From Pseudomonas tensinigenes (GTDB lineage Bacteria > Pseudomonadota > Gammaproteobacteria > Pseudomonadales > Pseudomonadaceae): DNA of 64,000 bases. The notes beneath the pieces are model-generated. The model ran no database searches. It saw only the letters and a program-made list of their open reading frames with translations, and was not told the origin of the DNA. Of this stretch, positions 8,329 through 16,458 are shown piece after piece. Within the stretch, counting starts at the first letter, position 1; every line of letters begins with the position of its first letter. A program made the position numbers and the translations under genes. The DNA lies in NCBI RefSeq assembly GCF_014268445.2, contig NZ_CP077089.1, positions 2,907,501 to 2,971,500 on the forward strand. The letters run 5' to 3'.

Positions 8329-9951
8329 GTGAAGTTCGAGAAAAACACCGAACTCGACCAGGCCAATCTGCGCATTATCATCGCCGCTATTGCCGTGGTT
8401 TATATGCTGATACTGGGCTTTTTGCCGGGCCAGCGCTTCGATACCTATCTGCCGGTTGTCACCTACATCGTTCTGTTTTTGCTGGCCTCGATCGGTTTGC
8501 GTCAGGCGATTGCACGTTGGCCGGGGCATTACCCGGCGCGGCGGATTTTTTCCATGGTTCACGATTACACCGGCACCTGTTTTGGTCTTGTGGTCGGTGG
8601 CGAGGCAGCGTTGCCACTGTATGCGGTGATTATCTGGGTCAATCTGGGTAATGGCATGCGTTACGGCTCGCGTTATCTGGCGATTGCCACGGTGCTGGCC
8701 TTGCTGGCATTGCTGTGTGTTTATCGCCTGACCCCGGTGTGGCAGGCACAACCGTTCATGGTGTTGATGCTGATGCTCACCAGCACGGTGATCCCGTTTT
8801 ACGCGCATTTGTTGCTGGAGCGTACGCGCAAGGCCTCCGAAGAAGCGGTGGCGGCGAATCTGGAAAAATCGCGGTTTCTCGCCCAGGCCAGTCATGATCT
8901 GCGCCAGCCGATTCACTCCATCGGTCTGTTTACCGCGTGCCTGCGGGAATCGCGGTTGGGCGATGAGGAGCGACGTCTGGTCGACAACATCGACCGTTCG
9001 TTGCTCAACGTCTCGCAGTTGTTCCGCTCGATTCTCGATCTGTACACCCTCGACAACGGCCGGGTTCTGCCCAAACTGCAAACTTTCAATTTAGGTGAAT
9101 GGCTCGCGGATCTGATTCGTCAGAACGCCGAAGCGGCGCGTTGGGCCGGCGTGGAGCTGCGGATTCGCCCCTGCGAATACTGGGTGTGCAGCGATCCGGC
9201 GTTGCTCGCGACCATGGTGCAGAACGTACTTTCCAACTGCTTCAAATACGGTGCGCATCGGCCGGTTTTGATCGGCGTGCGTCGGCGCGGGGCAGGGCTG
9301 GCCATTGTGATTTATGACCAAGGCAACGGAATTGCCGAAGAGCATCTGGCCAAGGTGTTCGAAGAGTTTTATCGGGTGCGGCAAGTGCGTGACAAAGACG
9401 TCGAAGGCGTGGGGTTGGGGCTGTCGATCGTCAAGCGTCTGGGGGAGTTGATTGGCGTGGGCGTTACTCTGCGCTCGCGGCTCGGGCGGGGAACAGCGGT
9501 GACTCTGTACGGCTTGCCGATCACCGCGCCGCCGCAGGTAACGGTCAATCGGGATGAAACACGTCAGGTCGGTTTACTGACCGGGTTGAAGGTGTGTCTG
9601 GTGGAGGATGATCGCAACGTATTGCTCGCGACTTCGGCGCTGCTGGAGCGATGGGGCTGTGTGGTTCAAGCGGAACTGAGCGGGCGGGATTTGATGACCG
9701 ACTGCGACATCATCGTCGCCGATTATGACCTCGGCACCCACGCCACTGGCATCGAATGTATCGACGATGTGCGTAAACAACGGGGCTGGGCAGTGCCGGC
9801 AATGATCATCACCGGACACGACGTCGAAAAAATCCAGGCCGCGCTACATGACCGCCAGATTGCCATTTTGTCCAAACCGGTGCGCCCGGCCGAACTGCGC
9901 GCAACGTTGCGAGCCTTGCGCGATCATCAACCGCAAACCCAAGCCTTGTAG
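8329..9951 (+). CDS. Membrane hybrid histidine kinase with C-terminal receiver
   Basis: 540 residues from a GTG start at 8329, supported by AAGGA at 8316-8320. About five membrane helices fill residues 12-165. HisKA follows with the phospho-accepting histidine in QASHDLRQP (about residue 189), then HATPase with the N box NVLSNCFKYG and the G boxes YDQGNGIAE and GVGLGLSIVKRLG, and a receiver domain from about 420 with VEDD and phospho-Asp in VADYDLG. There is no periplasmic sensor domain of any size, so the signal is likely membrane-borne or intracellular. Divergent from the LuxR regulator, which presumably receives its phosphate. Confidence 0.9.
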   Translation: MKFEKNTELDQANLRIIIAAIAVVYMLILGFLPGQRFDTYLPVVTYIVLFLLASIGLRQAIARWPGHYPARRIFSMVHDYTGTCFGLVVGGEAALPLYAVIIWVNLGNGMRYGSRYLAIATVLALLALLCVYRLTPVWQAQPFMVLMLMLTSTVIPFYAHLLLERTRKASEEAVAANLEKSRFLAQASHDLRQPIHSIGLFTACLRESRLGDEERRLVDNIDRSLLNVSQLFRSILDLYTLDNGRVLPKLQTFNLGEWLADLIRQNAEAARWAGVELRIRPCEYWVCSDPALLATMVQNVLSNCFKYGAHRPVLIGVRRRGAGLAIVIYDQGNGIAEEHLAKVFEEFYRVRQVRDKDVEGVGLGLSIVKRLGELIGVGVTLRSRLGRGTAVTLYGLPITAPPQVTVNRDETRQVGLLTGLKVCLVEDDRNVLLATSALLERWGCVVQAELSGRDLMTDCDIIVADYDLGTHATGIECIDDVRKQRGWAVPAMIITGHDVEKIQAALHDRQIAILSKPVRPAELRATLRALRDHQPQTQAL

Positions 9952-10039
9952 GAGCTTCGGCACGCTGCGATCTTTTGATCTTGATTTTCAGGATCAGGAT
10001 CAAAAGATCGCAGCCTCGTTGCACTCGACAGCTCCTACA
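9947..10039. repeat. TGTAGGAGC-type palindromic repeat
   Basis: An imperfect inverted repeat beginning TGTAGGAGC and ending CAGCTCCTACA, with internal arms GCTGCGATCTTTTGATC and GATCAAAAGATCGCAGC around a short loop. It starts on the kinase stop codon. The same family occurs near 28.1, 31.6, 54.0 and 56.0 kb. Confidence 0.85.
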
Positions 10040-10050
10040 GGGTCAAGCGT

Positions 10051-10359
10051 CTAGCGCTTGCACAGGTAATCCTGGGTGATAGTGGTTTGCAGGCAGTTGT
10101 ACTGGCCCATGGTGCGGCAGATGTTTTTCTCGGAGCCGGTGACCTCGGCGTTTTTGTAGCCCCAGGTCTTGCAGCGTTGGGCGGCGACAGTCAGGCCTTG
10201 TTCGGCGCTGGTCTGGCCGCTTTCGAACTGGCCCAGTTCATAGGAGACCTGGACGACGCCATCGTTTTTGCTGCCGCCAGTGGCTTCCCATTGTTTCGGC
10301 GTGGCGCAGCCAGTGAGGAACAAGGCGCTGAAGGTGAGTGTTGCGATCAGGGTTTTCAT
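10051..10359 (-). CDS. Small secreted lipoprotein of unknown function
   Basis: About 102 residues. The signal peptide ends in the lipobox LFLTGC (Cys about residue 18), so the product is expected to be lipidated and exported. The mature part carries several cysteines (QRCKTWG, KNICRTMGQYNCLQT, YLCKR) that could form disulfides. I chose the ATG at 10359; an in-frame TTG two codons earlier at 10365 has better spacing from AAAGGA and may be the real start. A second small lipoprotein lies just upstream on the same strand, suggesting a pair. I recognise no characterised family. Confidence 0.75.
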   Translation of the reverse strand: MKTLIATLTFSALFLTGCATPKQWEATGGSKNDGVVQVSYELGQFESGQTSAEQGLTVAAQRCKTWGYKNAEVTGSEKNICRTMGQYNCLQTTITQDYLCKR

Positions 10360-10392
10360 GGGCAAACGGTGTCCTTTACCGACGTGATGGAA

Positions 10393-10707
10393 TTACTGGA
10401 ATGGAATCGGCGAGGCGCCTTTCGGCAGGCACGACAGCGGCGGTGACATGATGCCCATGCTCGCCACAGCGATGATTACGCCGCTGGGCAATTCACAGTT
10501 GTATTCCCCGGCCGGGGTGTACGCGGTGTAGTAGGTGAGGGTGCTGTCGTTGCGGATGTTGTCGATTTTCGACACCGGTTTACCGATCACCGTTTGCGCG
10601 CGTTCTTTCATGCTCGCTTCAGTGGGTTTGACGGTCTGGCAGCCGGCCATGCCGAGCAGCACGGCACCGAATAAGGCGATTTTGGTGAGGTTTGCATGCA
10701 GTTTCAT
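10393..10707 (-). CDS. Small lipoprotein of unknown function
   Basis: 104 residues from ATG 10707 behind AAGGAAG. Lipobox LGMAGC (Cys about residue 22). The mature domain has a segment reading QTVIGKPVSKIDNI followed by a cysteine-containing TPAGEYNCELPSGVIIAV stretch, reminiscent of small outer-membrane lipoproteins of the SmpA/BamE-like shape, but I cannot assign a family. The cysteines at YNCEL and LSCLP may pair. Located 33 bp upstream of the other lipoprotein gene and probably co-transcribed. Confidence 0.75.
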   Translation of the reverse strand: MKLHANLTKIALFGAVLLGMAGCQTVKPTEASMKERAQTVIGKPVSKIDNIRNDSTLTYYTAYTPAGEYNCELPSGVIIAVASMGIMSPPLSCLPKGASPIPFQ

Positions 10708-10831
10708 GGTGTGTCTTCCTTGGTGTTGTTCTGATTTCCAGGCACAACGATCCCGCACGCTGCGAGTAGGCAACGTTGAGGAACATCGAGGGGTGCGGGG
10801 GAATATAACGCCAGCTGACAGGGCGGTCGAT

Positions 10832-10847
10832 TAGCACAAATGTGCTA
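10832..10847. promoter_or_regulatory. Perfect inverted repeat, possible operator
   Basis: TAGCACA-AA-TGTGCTA is a perfect 7-bp inverted repeat with a two-base spacer, 125 bp upstream of the lipoprotein gene at 10707. No T-run follows, so a protein-binding site is more likely than a terminator. The regulator is unknown. Confidence 0.35.
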
Positions 10848-10933
10848 GTGCAGTAGGGGGATCGACGGCCGTTAGGCGCTTCTCTTCCTGCCCGATTCGG
10901 GCAAAGCTCGAATCAGTCTAAAAACACTGACCC

Positions 10934-11201
10934 GCGTCGGCGAGCCTTTGCTAGGCTCAAAGATGTAGGCGAAGACGCAGACTGATGCGCAATCGGATAG
11001 CAAGGGGGCGTGGGGCGCGCTCCGAAAGGTACACGGTTAGAAAGATCTCCGCGCTGAGATCCAGCCCTTATGCCGTGTGAAGCAGCCGAGGCACTAACTT
11101 TCAATTTGACCCGGTACTGTGGGAAGCCCGATAAACCTTGTAAGCCAGAGACCAGCACTGGCCGCCTACTCGAACACCAAAGCCCGCTTTATGCGGGCTT
11201 T
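10934..11201 (+). other. Unexplained structured non-coding element, possible RNA
   Basis: A 443-base stretch (10774-11216) has no convincing gene. Within it, 10934-10978 folds with outer arms GCGTC/GACGC and inner arms GAGCC/GGCTC. 11031-11078 folds with outer arms ACACGG/CCGTGT and inner arms GATCTC/GAGATC. A strong terminator closes the region at 11179-11201. A 31-codon frame from 10984 (MRNRIARGRG...) exists but lacks a good ribosome site. The layout suggests a structured transcript on the plus strand. Confidence 0.4.
11179..11201. terminator. Bidirectional Rho-independent terminator
   Basis: Perfect stem AAAGCCCGC / GCGGGCTTT around loop TTTAT, with A and T tracts built into the arms. 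It lies just beyond the end of the cystathionine gamma-lyase gene and could also end a plus-strand transcript from the preceding element. Confidence 0.8.
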
Positions 11202-11216
11202 GTCGTTCCTGCAAAG

Positions 11217-12389
11217 TCAGATCGATTGCAGCGCCTGCGCCAGATCGGCGCGCAGGTCTTCGACGTCTTCGACGCCCACCGATAGACGCACCAGACCGTC
11301 GCCGATCCCCAGTTTCGCCCGGGTATCAGCCGGAATGGTCGCATGGGTCATGATTGCCGGATGCTCGATCAGGCTTTCCACGCCACCGAGACTTTCCGCC
11401 AAGGCGAAGATCTTCACGTTCTCAAGGAAGCGCCGCGCGCCCGCCAGATCACTGTTCAGATCCACGGAAATCATTCCGCCGAAACCGCGCATCTGGCGCT
11501 TGGCCAACTCATGCTGCGGATGCGAAGCCAGCCCCGGATAGTAGACGCGTTTGACCTGCGGCTGCTGCTCCAGCCACTGCGCCAGATCCAGTGCGTTGCT
11601 GCAATGACGCTCCATGCGCAGCGCCAGGGTTTTCACCCCGCGCAGGGTCAGAAACGCATCGAACGGCCCGGCAATCGCGCCGACCGCGTTCTGCAAAAAG
11701 CCCAGCTTCTCGGCCAGTTCTTGGTTCTGGCCGACCACGGCGATCCCACCGATCACATCGGAGTGGCCGTTCAAATACTTGGTGGTCGAGTGCAGCACGA
11801 TGTCGAAACCCAACTCCAGCGGCCGCTGGATATACGGGCTGGCAAAGGTGTTGTCGGCCACGCTGATGATCCCGCGTGCACGGCAGATACGGGCGATAGC
11901 GGCGAGGTCCGACAGGCTAAGCAGCGGGTTGGTCGGTGACTCGACAATCACCAGGCGAGTGTCGTCCTGCAGCGCCGCTTCGAACGCCGCCAGGTCAGTC
12001 AGATCGACGTAGCTGAAACGGTGTCCGGCACTGCGCTGACGGACCTTGTCGAACAAGCGGAACGTGCCGCCGTACAAGTCATTGCCGGAGATGACGTGCG
12101 AACCGGCATCGATCAGTTCGAGCACCGTGGAAATCGTTGCCAGCCCGGAAGCAAAGGCAAACGCCTGGGTGCCGCCTTCCAGGTCCGCCACGCAGCGTTC
12201 CAGGGCAAAACGCGTCGGGTTGTGCGAGCGCCCGTAGTCGAAACCCTTGTGTACGCCGGGGCTGTCTTGCAGGTACGTGGAGTTGGCGTAGATCGGCGGC
12301 ATCAGCGCGCCGGTGGTCGGGTCCGGCGTCTGCCCGGCGTGGATCACTCGGGTCGCGAAGCCTTGGGATTTATCGTCGTGCTGACTCAT
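11217..12389 (-). CDS. Cystathionine gamma-lyase / gamma-synthase family PLP enzyme
   Basis: 390 residues of the Cys/Met metabolism PLP family. Visible: TRVIHAGQTPDPTTGA at the N-terminus, the SxxxYGG-type segment near NDLYGGTFR, the phosphate-contacting FASGLATI, and the Schiff-base lysine in LHSTTKYLNGHSD (about residue 198). Frame stays open upstream of 12389, but the ATG there overlaps the upstream stop as ATGA and begins the family-conserved sequence. Coupled to a cystathionine beta-synthase, it most likely performs the second step of reverse transsulfuration, cystathionine to cysteine, 2-oxobutyrate and ammonia, in the cytoplasm. Confidence 0.88.
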   Translation of the reverse strand: MSQHDDKSQGFATRVIHAGQTPDPTTGALMPPIYANSTYLQDSPGVHKGFDYGRSHNPTRFALERCVADLEGGTQAFAFASGLATISTVLELIDAGSHVISGNDLYGGTFRLFDKVRQRSAGHRFSYVDLTDLAAFEAALQDDTRLVIVESPTNPLLSLSDLAAIARICRARGIISVADNTFASPYIQRPLELGFDIVLHSTTKYLNGHSDVIGGIAVVGQNQELAEKLGFLQNAVGAIAGPFDAFLTLRGVKTLALRMERHCSNALDLAQWLEQQPQVKRVYYPGLASHPQHELAKRQMRGFGGMISVDLNSDLAGARRFLENVKIFALAESLGGVESLIEHPAIMTHATIPADTRAKLGIGDGLVRLSVGVEDVEDLRADLAQALQSI

Positions 12390-13762
12390 GCAAGGGATCT
12401 CCGTAATTGGTTGAGCATGTCGGTGCGGGTGATCAGGCCATGGAAGCCCGATGCATCGGCAATGATCGCGACAAGGCCACGGCTGAGCACCGCTTCCAGC
12501 TCGGAAAGACTGGCGCCGGGGGCAAGGGTTTGCAGCTTGTCGGTCATCACGCTGGACACCGATTGGCTGAAACGGGAAGCGTCTTCGTGCACCGGCAGCA
12601 GGATGTCGGATTCGTCGATCACGCCAACCAGTTGCTTGCCTTCCACCAGCACAGGCAGTTGCGAGACATCCGCCAGGCGCATGCGCTGGAACGCAGTCAG
12701 CAGGGTGTCGCCGGGGCCGACACTGATCACGCGGCCATCCTCGAAACGCCGGGCGATCAGGTCGCGCAAATCGCCGTAGCCTTTGCGCTGCAGCAGGCCC
12801 TGATCGGTCATCCACTGGTCGTTGTAGACCTTCGACAGATAGCGCGTACCGGTGTCGCAGACAAAACTCACCACGCGTTTCGGCTCGGTCTGTTCACGGC
12901 AATAACGCAGCGCCGCCGCGAGCAGGGTGCCGGTCGACGAGCCGCCGAGAATACCCTCGGCCTTGAGCAACTGGCGGGCGTGATCGAAGCTTTCTTCATC
13001 GCTGATCGAGTAGGCGTGGCGCACGCTGGAGAGGTCGGTGATCGACGGAATAAAGTCTTCGCCGATGCCTTCCACCGCCCATGAGCCGGGCGTCGGCAGC
13101 GAGCCGTCACGGCTGTATTGCGCCATGACCGAACCGACCGGGTCAGCGAGGACCATTTCCAGATCCGGTTGCACACGCTTGAAGAAGCGGCTCAGGCCCG
13201 TCAGCGTACCGGCCGAACCGACACCGACGACGATCGCGTCCAGATCATGTTCGGTCTGCGCCCAGATCTCCGGCGCGGTGCTGCATTCGTGGGCCAGCGG
13301 GTTGGCCGGGTTGTTGAACTGGTCGGCGAAAAACGCGCCGGGAATGTCTTTCGCCAAACGCGCGGCGACGTCCTGGTAGTACTCGGGATGACCCTTGCCG
13401 ACGTCGGAGCGGGTGATGTGCACTTCGGCGCCCATGGCTTTCAAGTGCAGGACTTTCTCGGTGGACATTTTGTCCGGCACCACCAGCACCACGCGATAGC
13501 CCTTGGCGCGACCCACCAGTGCCAGGCCCAGGCCGGTGTTGCCGGCGGTGGCTTCGACGATAGTGCCACCGGGTTGCAGGCGACCATCACGCTCGGCGGC
13601 GTCGATCATCGCCAGACCGATGCGGTCCTTGATCGAGCCACCGGGGTTCTGCGATTCGAGTTTGAGAAACAGCGTGCAAGGCCCGGTGTCGAAGCGGGTG
13701 ACTTGAACCAGCGGAGTGTTGCCTATCAGCCCAAGTACGGCAGGGCGTGATTCCTTTGACAT
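12386..13762 (-). CDS. Cystathionine beta-synthase with C-terminal CBS pair
   Basis: 458 residues. An N-terminal fold-II PLP domain has NPGGSIKDRIG (Schiff-base Lys about residue 43), EATAGNTGLGLA and GVGSAGTLTG. From about residue 340 two CBS motifs follow (ISVGPGDTLLTAF and SVMTDKLQTLAPGAS). It condenses homocysteine with serine to cystathionine. The ATG at 13762 follows GAGGTGA; the open frame further upstream is ignored. It overlaps the gamma-lyase gene by ATGA, giving a two-gene reverse transsulfuration operon. A perfect 10-bp palindrome lies about 110 bp upstream. Confidence 0.9.
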   Translation of the reverse strand: MSKESRPAVLGLIGNTPLVQVTRFDTGPCTLFLKLESQNPGGSIKDRIGLAMIDAAERDGRLQPGGTIVEATAGNTGLGLALVGRAKGYRVVLVVPDKMSTEKVLHLKAMGAEVHITRSDVGKGHPEYYQDVAARLAKDIPGAFFADQFNNPANPLAHECSTAPEIWAQTEHDLDAIVVGVGSAGTLTGLSRFFKRVQPDLEMVLADPVGSVMAQYSRDGSLPTPGSWAVEGIGEDFIPSITDLSSVRHAYSISDEESFDHARQLLKAEGILGGSSTGTLLAAALRYCREQTEPKRVVSFVCDTGTRYLSKVYNDQWMTDQGLLQRKGYGDLRDLIARRFEDGRVISVGPGDTLLTAFQRMRLADVSQLPVLVEGKQLVGVIDESDILLPVHEDASRFSQSVSSVMTDKLQTLAPGASLSELEAVLSRGLVAIIADASGFHGLITRTDMLNQLRRSLA

Positions 13763-13874
13763 TTCTTCACCTCTTGGTGGTGTTGATCGCGTTCCAATCG
13801 CGGGGAAAAGACTCGCGTGCAACATAGGCTCAGACATCGGCTGTCGCAACCTTTAGTCGGTCGCAAATACAGCC

Positions 13875-13900
13875 ATTTCGATCTAACGATAGATCGAAAT
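13875..13900. promoter_or_regulatory. Perfect 10-bp inverted repeat upstream of CBS
   Basis: ATTTCGATCT, spacer AACGAT, AGATCGAAAT. Located 113 bp before the CBS ATG in a gene-free stretch (13763-14190), with no T-run. The length and perfection fit a dimeric repressor operator. Confidence 0.55.
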
Positions 13901-14190
13901 CAGAGACTTGCCGGGACGGGTTTGAGTGCGTTTACACAGAGGCGTCATTGAGTTTTCAAAGGGCGTCTTCCCGGCCACGAGCGGCTTGATTTGCGAAGCG
14001 ATATCCTGCAGCGCAAACCGTCCGGAAGATTTCACATGGCGCAGTTATCGGCTGCCGGAGATGGCGGCGGGTCAGCCAATGAAGGTGTTGACCCTGCCGG
14101 GGCATGACATTCAGGTTCGGGGAATTTCCATGGCAGCACAGGGTAGGGTGTTGTTACTCTGACCGGCCGCAGTCGAGGCGTTTGCACTAC

Positions 14191-14742
14191 ATGAGTCATC
14201 AACCGATCATTCAGGCCGTGTCTGAAGCAGACATTGGCGAGGTGCTGAACTTTGTTCTGGCGGCCCGTGCCGAGCTTTTCCCCAAGCTCAGCGCAACGGG
14301 TATGCCAGACGATCTGGCGCGTTTCGCCGAGGTTTATCTGGGTGGGAAAGGGCGTTTTCTGATTGCTCGCCAGCAAGGGCAGATCGTCGCGTCCATCGGT
14401 TATCTGCCTTACGACCGACGCTTCCCGCGCCTTGCCTGGCCTGACCGTAACGTGGTGGAAATCGTCCGCCTGTTCGTCCTGCCCTCGCAGCGACGCTCAG
14501 GGCTGGCCGGCGCGCTGTATCGAACACTCAAGGAAATGGCGCTCGCCGACGGGGTCGAGCTGATCTACCTGCACACTCATCCGTTTCTGCCGGGGGCCAT
14601 CCAGTTCTGGCAGCGGCAGGGCTTCGAGATTATCGAGGTCGACGCTGACCCGGTCTGGCAGACGACGCACATGCAGGATGTCATGAGTGGAATCGAAGAA
14701 TCTGCGCCCCATCAAACGGGTCCGTCAGATAGTGCGCCCTGA
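14191..14742 (+). CDS. GNAT-family N-acetyltransferase
   Basis: 183 residues from ATG 14191. The GNAT core is seen as VVEIVRLFVLPSQRRSGLAG (strand 4 and the acetyl-CoA-binding RRSGLAG loop near residue 105), followed by LYRTLKEMALADGVELIYLHTHP and the terminal FWQRQGFEIIEVD. Substrate unknown. An in-frame ATG at 14104 exists, but residues before 14191 do not look like protein. The last 60 bases overlap convergently with the corrinoid ABC ATPase gene on the other strand. Confidence 0.82.
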   Translation: MSHQPIIQAVSEADIGEVLNFVLAARAELFPKLSATGMPDDLARFAEVYLGGKGRFLIARQQGQIVASIGYLPYDRRFPRLAWPDRNVVEIVRLFVLPSQRRSGLAGALYRTLKEMALADGVELIYLHTHPFLPGAIQFWQRQGFEIIEVDADPVWQTTHMQDVMSGIEESAPHQTGPSDSAP

Positions 14743-15445
14743 CCCCGAAAGTGTCCTGTAACCGCTGCGGTGTCAGCACTTCCAACGGCGCGCCCAACGC
14801 CACCAGTCGACCCCGTTCCAGCACCGCCAGACGATCGCATTTCAACGCCTGATTGAGATCATGCAGTGCGATCAGCGTGGTTACCGGCAACGCTTGCACC
14901 ACGTTGAGAATGGTCAGTTGATGCTGGATGTCGAGGTGGTTGGCCGGCTCGTCCAGCAATAGAATCTGCGGTCGTTGCGCCAATGCCCGAGCGATGTGTA
15001 CCCGTTGCCGTTCACCCCCCGACAAGCTGCGCCACAGGCGTGTGCGCAGGTGCATCGCATCAACGTCAGTCAACGCCTGCTCGACGATGGCGTCGTCCAC
15101 CTGCGACCACGGTTGCAGCGCCGACAGCCAAGGCGTTCGCCCCAGCGCCACGGCATCAAACACGCGAATGCCGTCGTCGGTGTCGGCCTGTTGTTCGACC
15201 ACTGCCAGCTTTTGCGCAATGCTGCGCCGGGCCATTTTGCCCAGGCGCTGACCTTCGAGCAGCACCTCGCCAGCACTCGGTTCGCGCAACCCCGCCAGCA
15301 ATTTCAACAGTGTGGATTTTCCCGAGCCATTCGGCCCGACGATGCCCAAGGTTTCGCCGCGCTGAACCTCAAGGCTGACACCGTTGAGCAACTCGGCGCC
15401 GCGCACCTTGAATGTCAGCCCTGAACAACTCAAAACGCTGCTCAT
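14681..15445 (-). CDS. btuD: ABC transporter ATPase for corrinoid import
   Basis: 254 residues. Walker A GPNGSGKST (about residue 37), Q-loop VEQQADTD, signature LSGGERQRV, Walker B ILLLDEPANHLD and H-loop ALHDLNQ are all present, as in the FecE/BtuD/HmuV group. The ATG at 15445 overlaps the permease stop as ATGA. It energises the FecCD-type permease. A cobalamin riboswitch heads the operon, so vitamin B12 or a related corrinoid is the likely cargo. The 3' end overlaps the GNAT gene on the opposite strand. Confidence 0.85.
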   Translation of the reverse strand: MSSVLSCSGLTFKVRGAELLNGVSLEVQRGETLGIVGPNGSGKSTLLKLLAGLREPSAGEVLLEGQRLGKMARRSIAQKLAVVEQQADTDDGIRVFDAVALGRTPWLSALQPWSQVDDAIVEQALTDVDAMHLRTRLWRSLSGGERQRVHIARALAQRPQILLLDEPANHLDIQHQLTILNVVQALPVTTLIALHDLNQALKCDRLAVLERGRLVALGAPLEVLTPQRLQDTFGVRAHYLTDPFDGAQILRFHS

Positions 15446-16458
15446 CGTGCGGACCTGCGGCCAACCAGAATCAAGGCAAACACCGGTGCACCGACCAGCG
15501 CGGTAATCACCCCGACCGGAATCACCTGACCTTTGATCAGTGTGCGCGACAGCACATCGGCAGCAATCAGAAACACCGCGCCACCCAACGCACTGGCCGG
15601 CAGCAGTCGCGCATGACCAGTGCCAAGCAACAGCCGCGCCGCATGGGGAATCACCAGGCCGACAAAACCGATCGAACCGACAATCGACACCATCACCGCC
15701 GTCACCAGCGCCGCACAACCGATCAGCAAAATCTGCACGCGTCGCACCGGAATGCCGAGGGATGCCGCCGAATCCGCACCAAAGGTAAACGCATCCAGCG
15801 CCCGCCGATGCCACAGACACACGACCAACCCGAACACGGCCACCGGCACCGCCAGCCACACCGACGGCCAGCGCACGCCGCCGAGATTGCCCAGCAGCCA
15901 GAACATGATCCCGCGTGCCTGTTCAGAGCTGGCCGAGCGGGTAATCAAAAACGCCGTGAGCGCGTTGAACAGCTGCGAGCCGGCGATCCCCGCGAGAATG
16001 ATTTGCCCGGTGCCACTGGCGGAGCCGCTGACGCGCGCCAGCAAAATCACCAGCACGAACGCGGTGACTGCACCGGCGAAAGCTCCGACTGACAGCGAGA
16101 TGAGCCCGGCGCCAACACCGAACAACGCCACCATCACCGCACCGGTCGAAGCCCCGGCAGAAATCCCCAGCAGATACGGATCGGCCAACGGGTTGCGCAA
16201 CAGCGACTGCAAAATCACCCCGCACGTCGCCAGACCGGCACCGCACGCCGCCGCGACCAGTGCGCGGGTCAGGCGGTAGTTCCAGACGATGCCTTCGTCG
16301 ATCGGGTCGAGCGCGTAACCGGCGTTCCACAACTTGTTTGCCAGCACTTGCACGACCACGCCCGGTTCAATCGAGGTTTCGCCGATGGCTACGCCAGCGA
16401 CCACTGCAATCAACAGTGTGGCCAAGGCCAATAACGTGCGGATCAGGCTGGCACTCAT
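15442..16458 (-). CDS. btuC: FecCD/BtuC-type ABC permease
   Basis: 338 residues with around ten hydrophobic helices. Family landmarks include VVAGVAIGETSI near the N-terminus, LRNPLADPYLLGISAGASTGAV around residue 90, LAGIAGSQLF, and the ATPase-coupling region ending FVGLVIPHAARLLLG near 260. Overlaps both neighbours by ATGA (16455-16458 and 15442-15445), a tight three-gene operon with the binding protein and ATPase. It would carry a corrinoid across the inner membrane. Confidence 0.87.
   Translation of the reverse strand: MSASLIRTLLALATLLIAVVAGVAIGETSIEPGVVVQVLANKLWNAGYALDPIDEGIVWNYRLTRALVAAACGAGLATCGVILQSLLRNPLADPYLLGISAGASTGAVMVALFGVGAGLISLSVGAFAGAVTAFVLVILLARVSGSASGTGQIILAGIAGSQLFNALTAFLITRSASSEQARGIMFWLLGNLGGVRWPSVWLAVPVAVFGLVVCLWHRRALDAFTFGADSAASLGIPVRRVQILLIGCAALVTAVMVSIVGSIGFVGLVIPHAARLLLGTGHARLLPASALGGAVFLIAADVLSRTLIKGQVIPVGVITALVGAPVFALILVGRRSAR

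Noticed and set aside
10913..11158. 81-codon minus-strand frame across the structured element
   Set aside because: No ribosome site and it runs through hairpin arms; treated as non-coding.
11217..12815. Cystathionine gamma-lyase extended by 142 N-terminal residues as a fusion
   Set aside because: The extension overlaps the CBS coding region in another frame; the ATG at 12389 overlaps the CBS stop in the normal coupled manner.
13926..14162. 78-codon plus-strand frame before the GNAT gene
   Set aside because: GTG start without ribosome site and no recognisable motif; read as intergenic.
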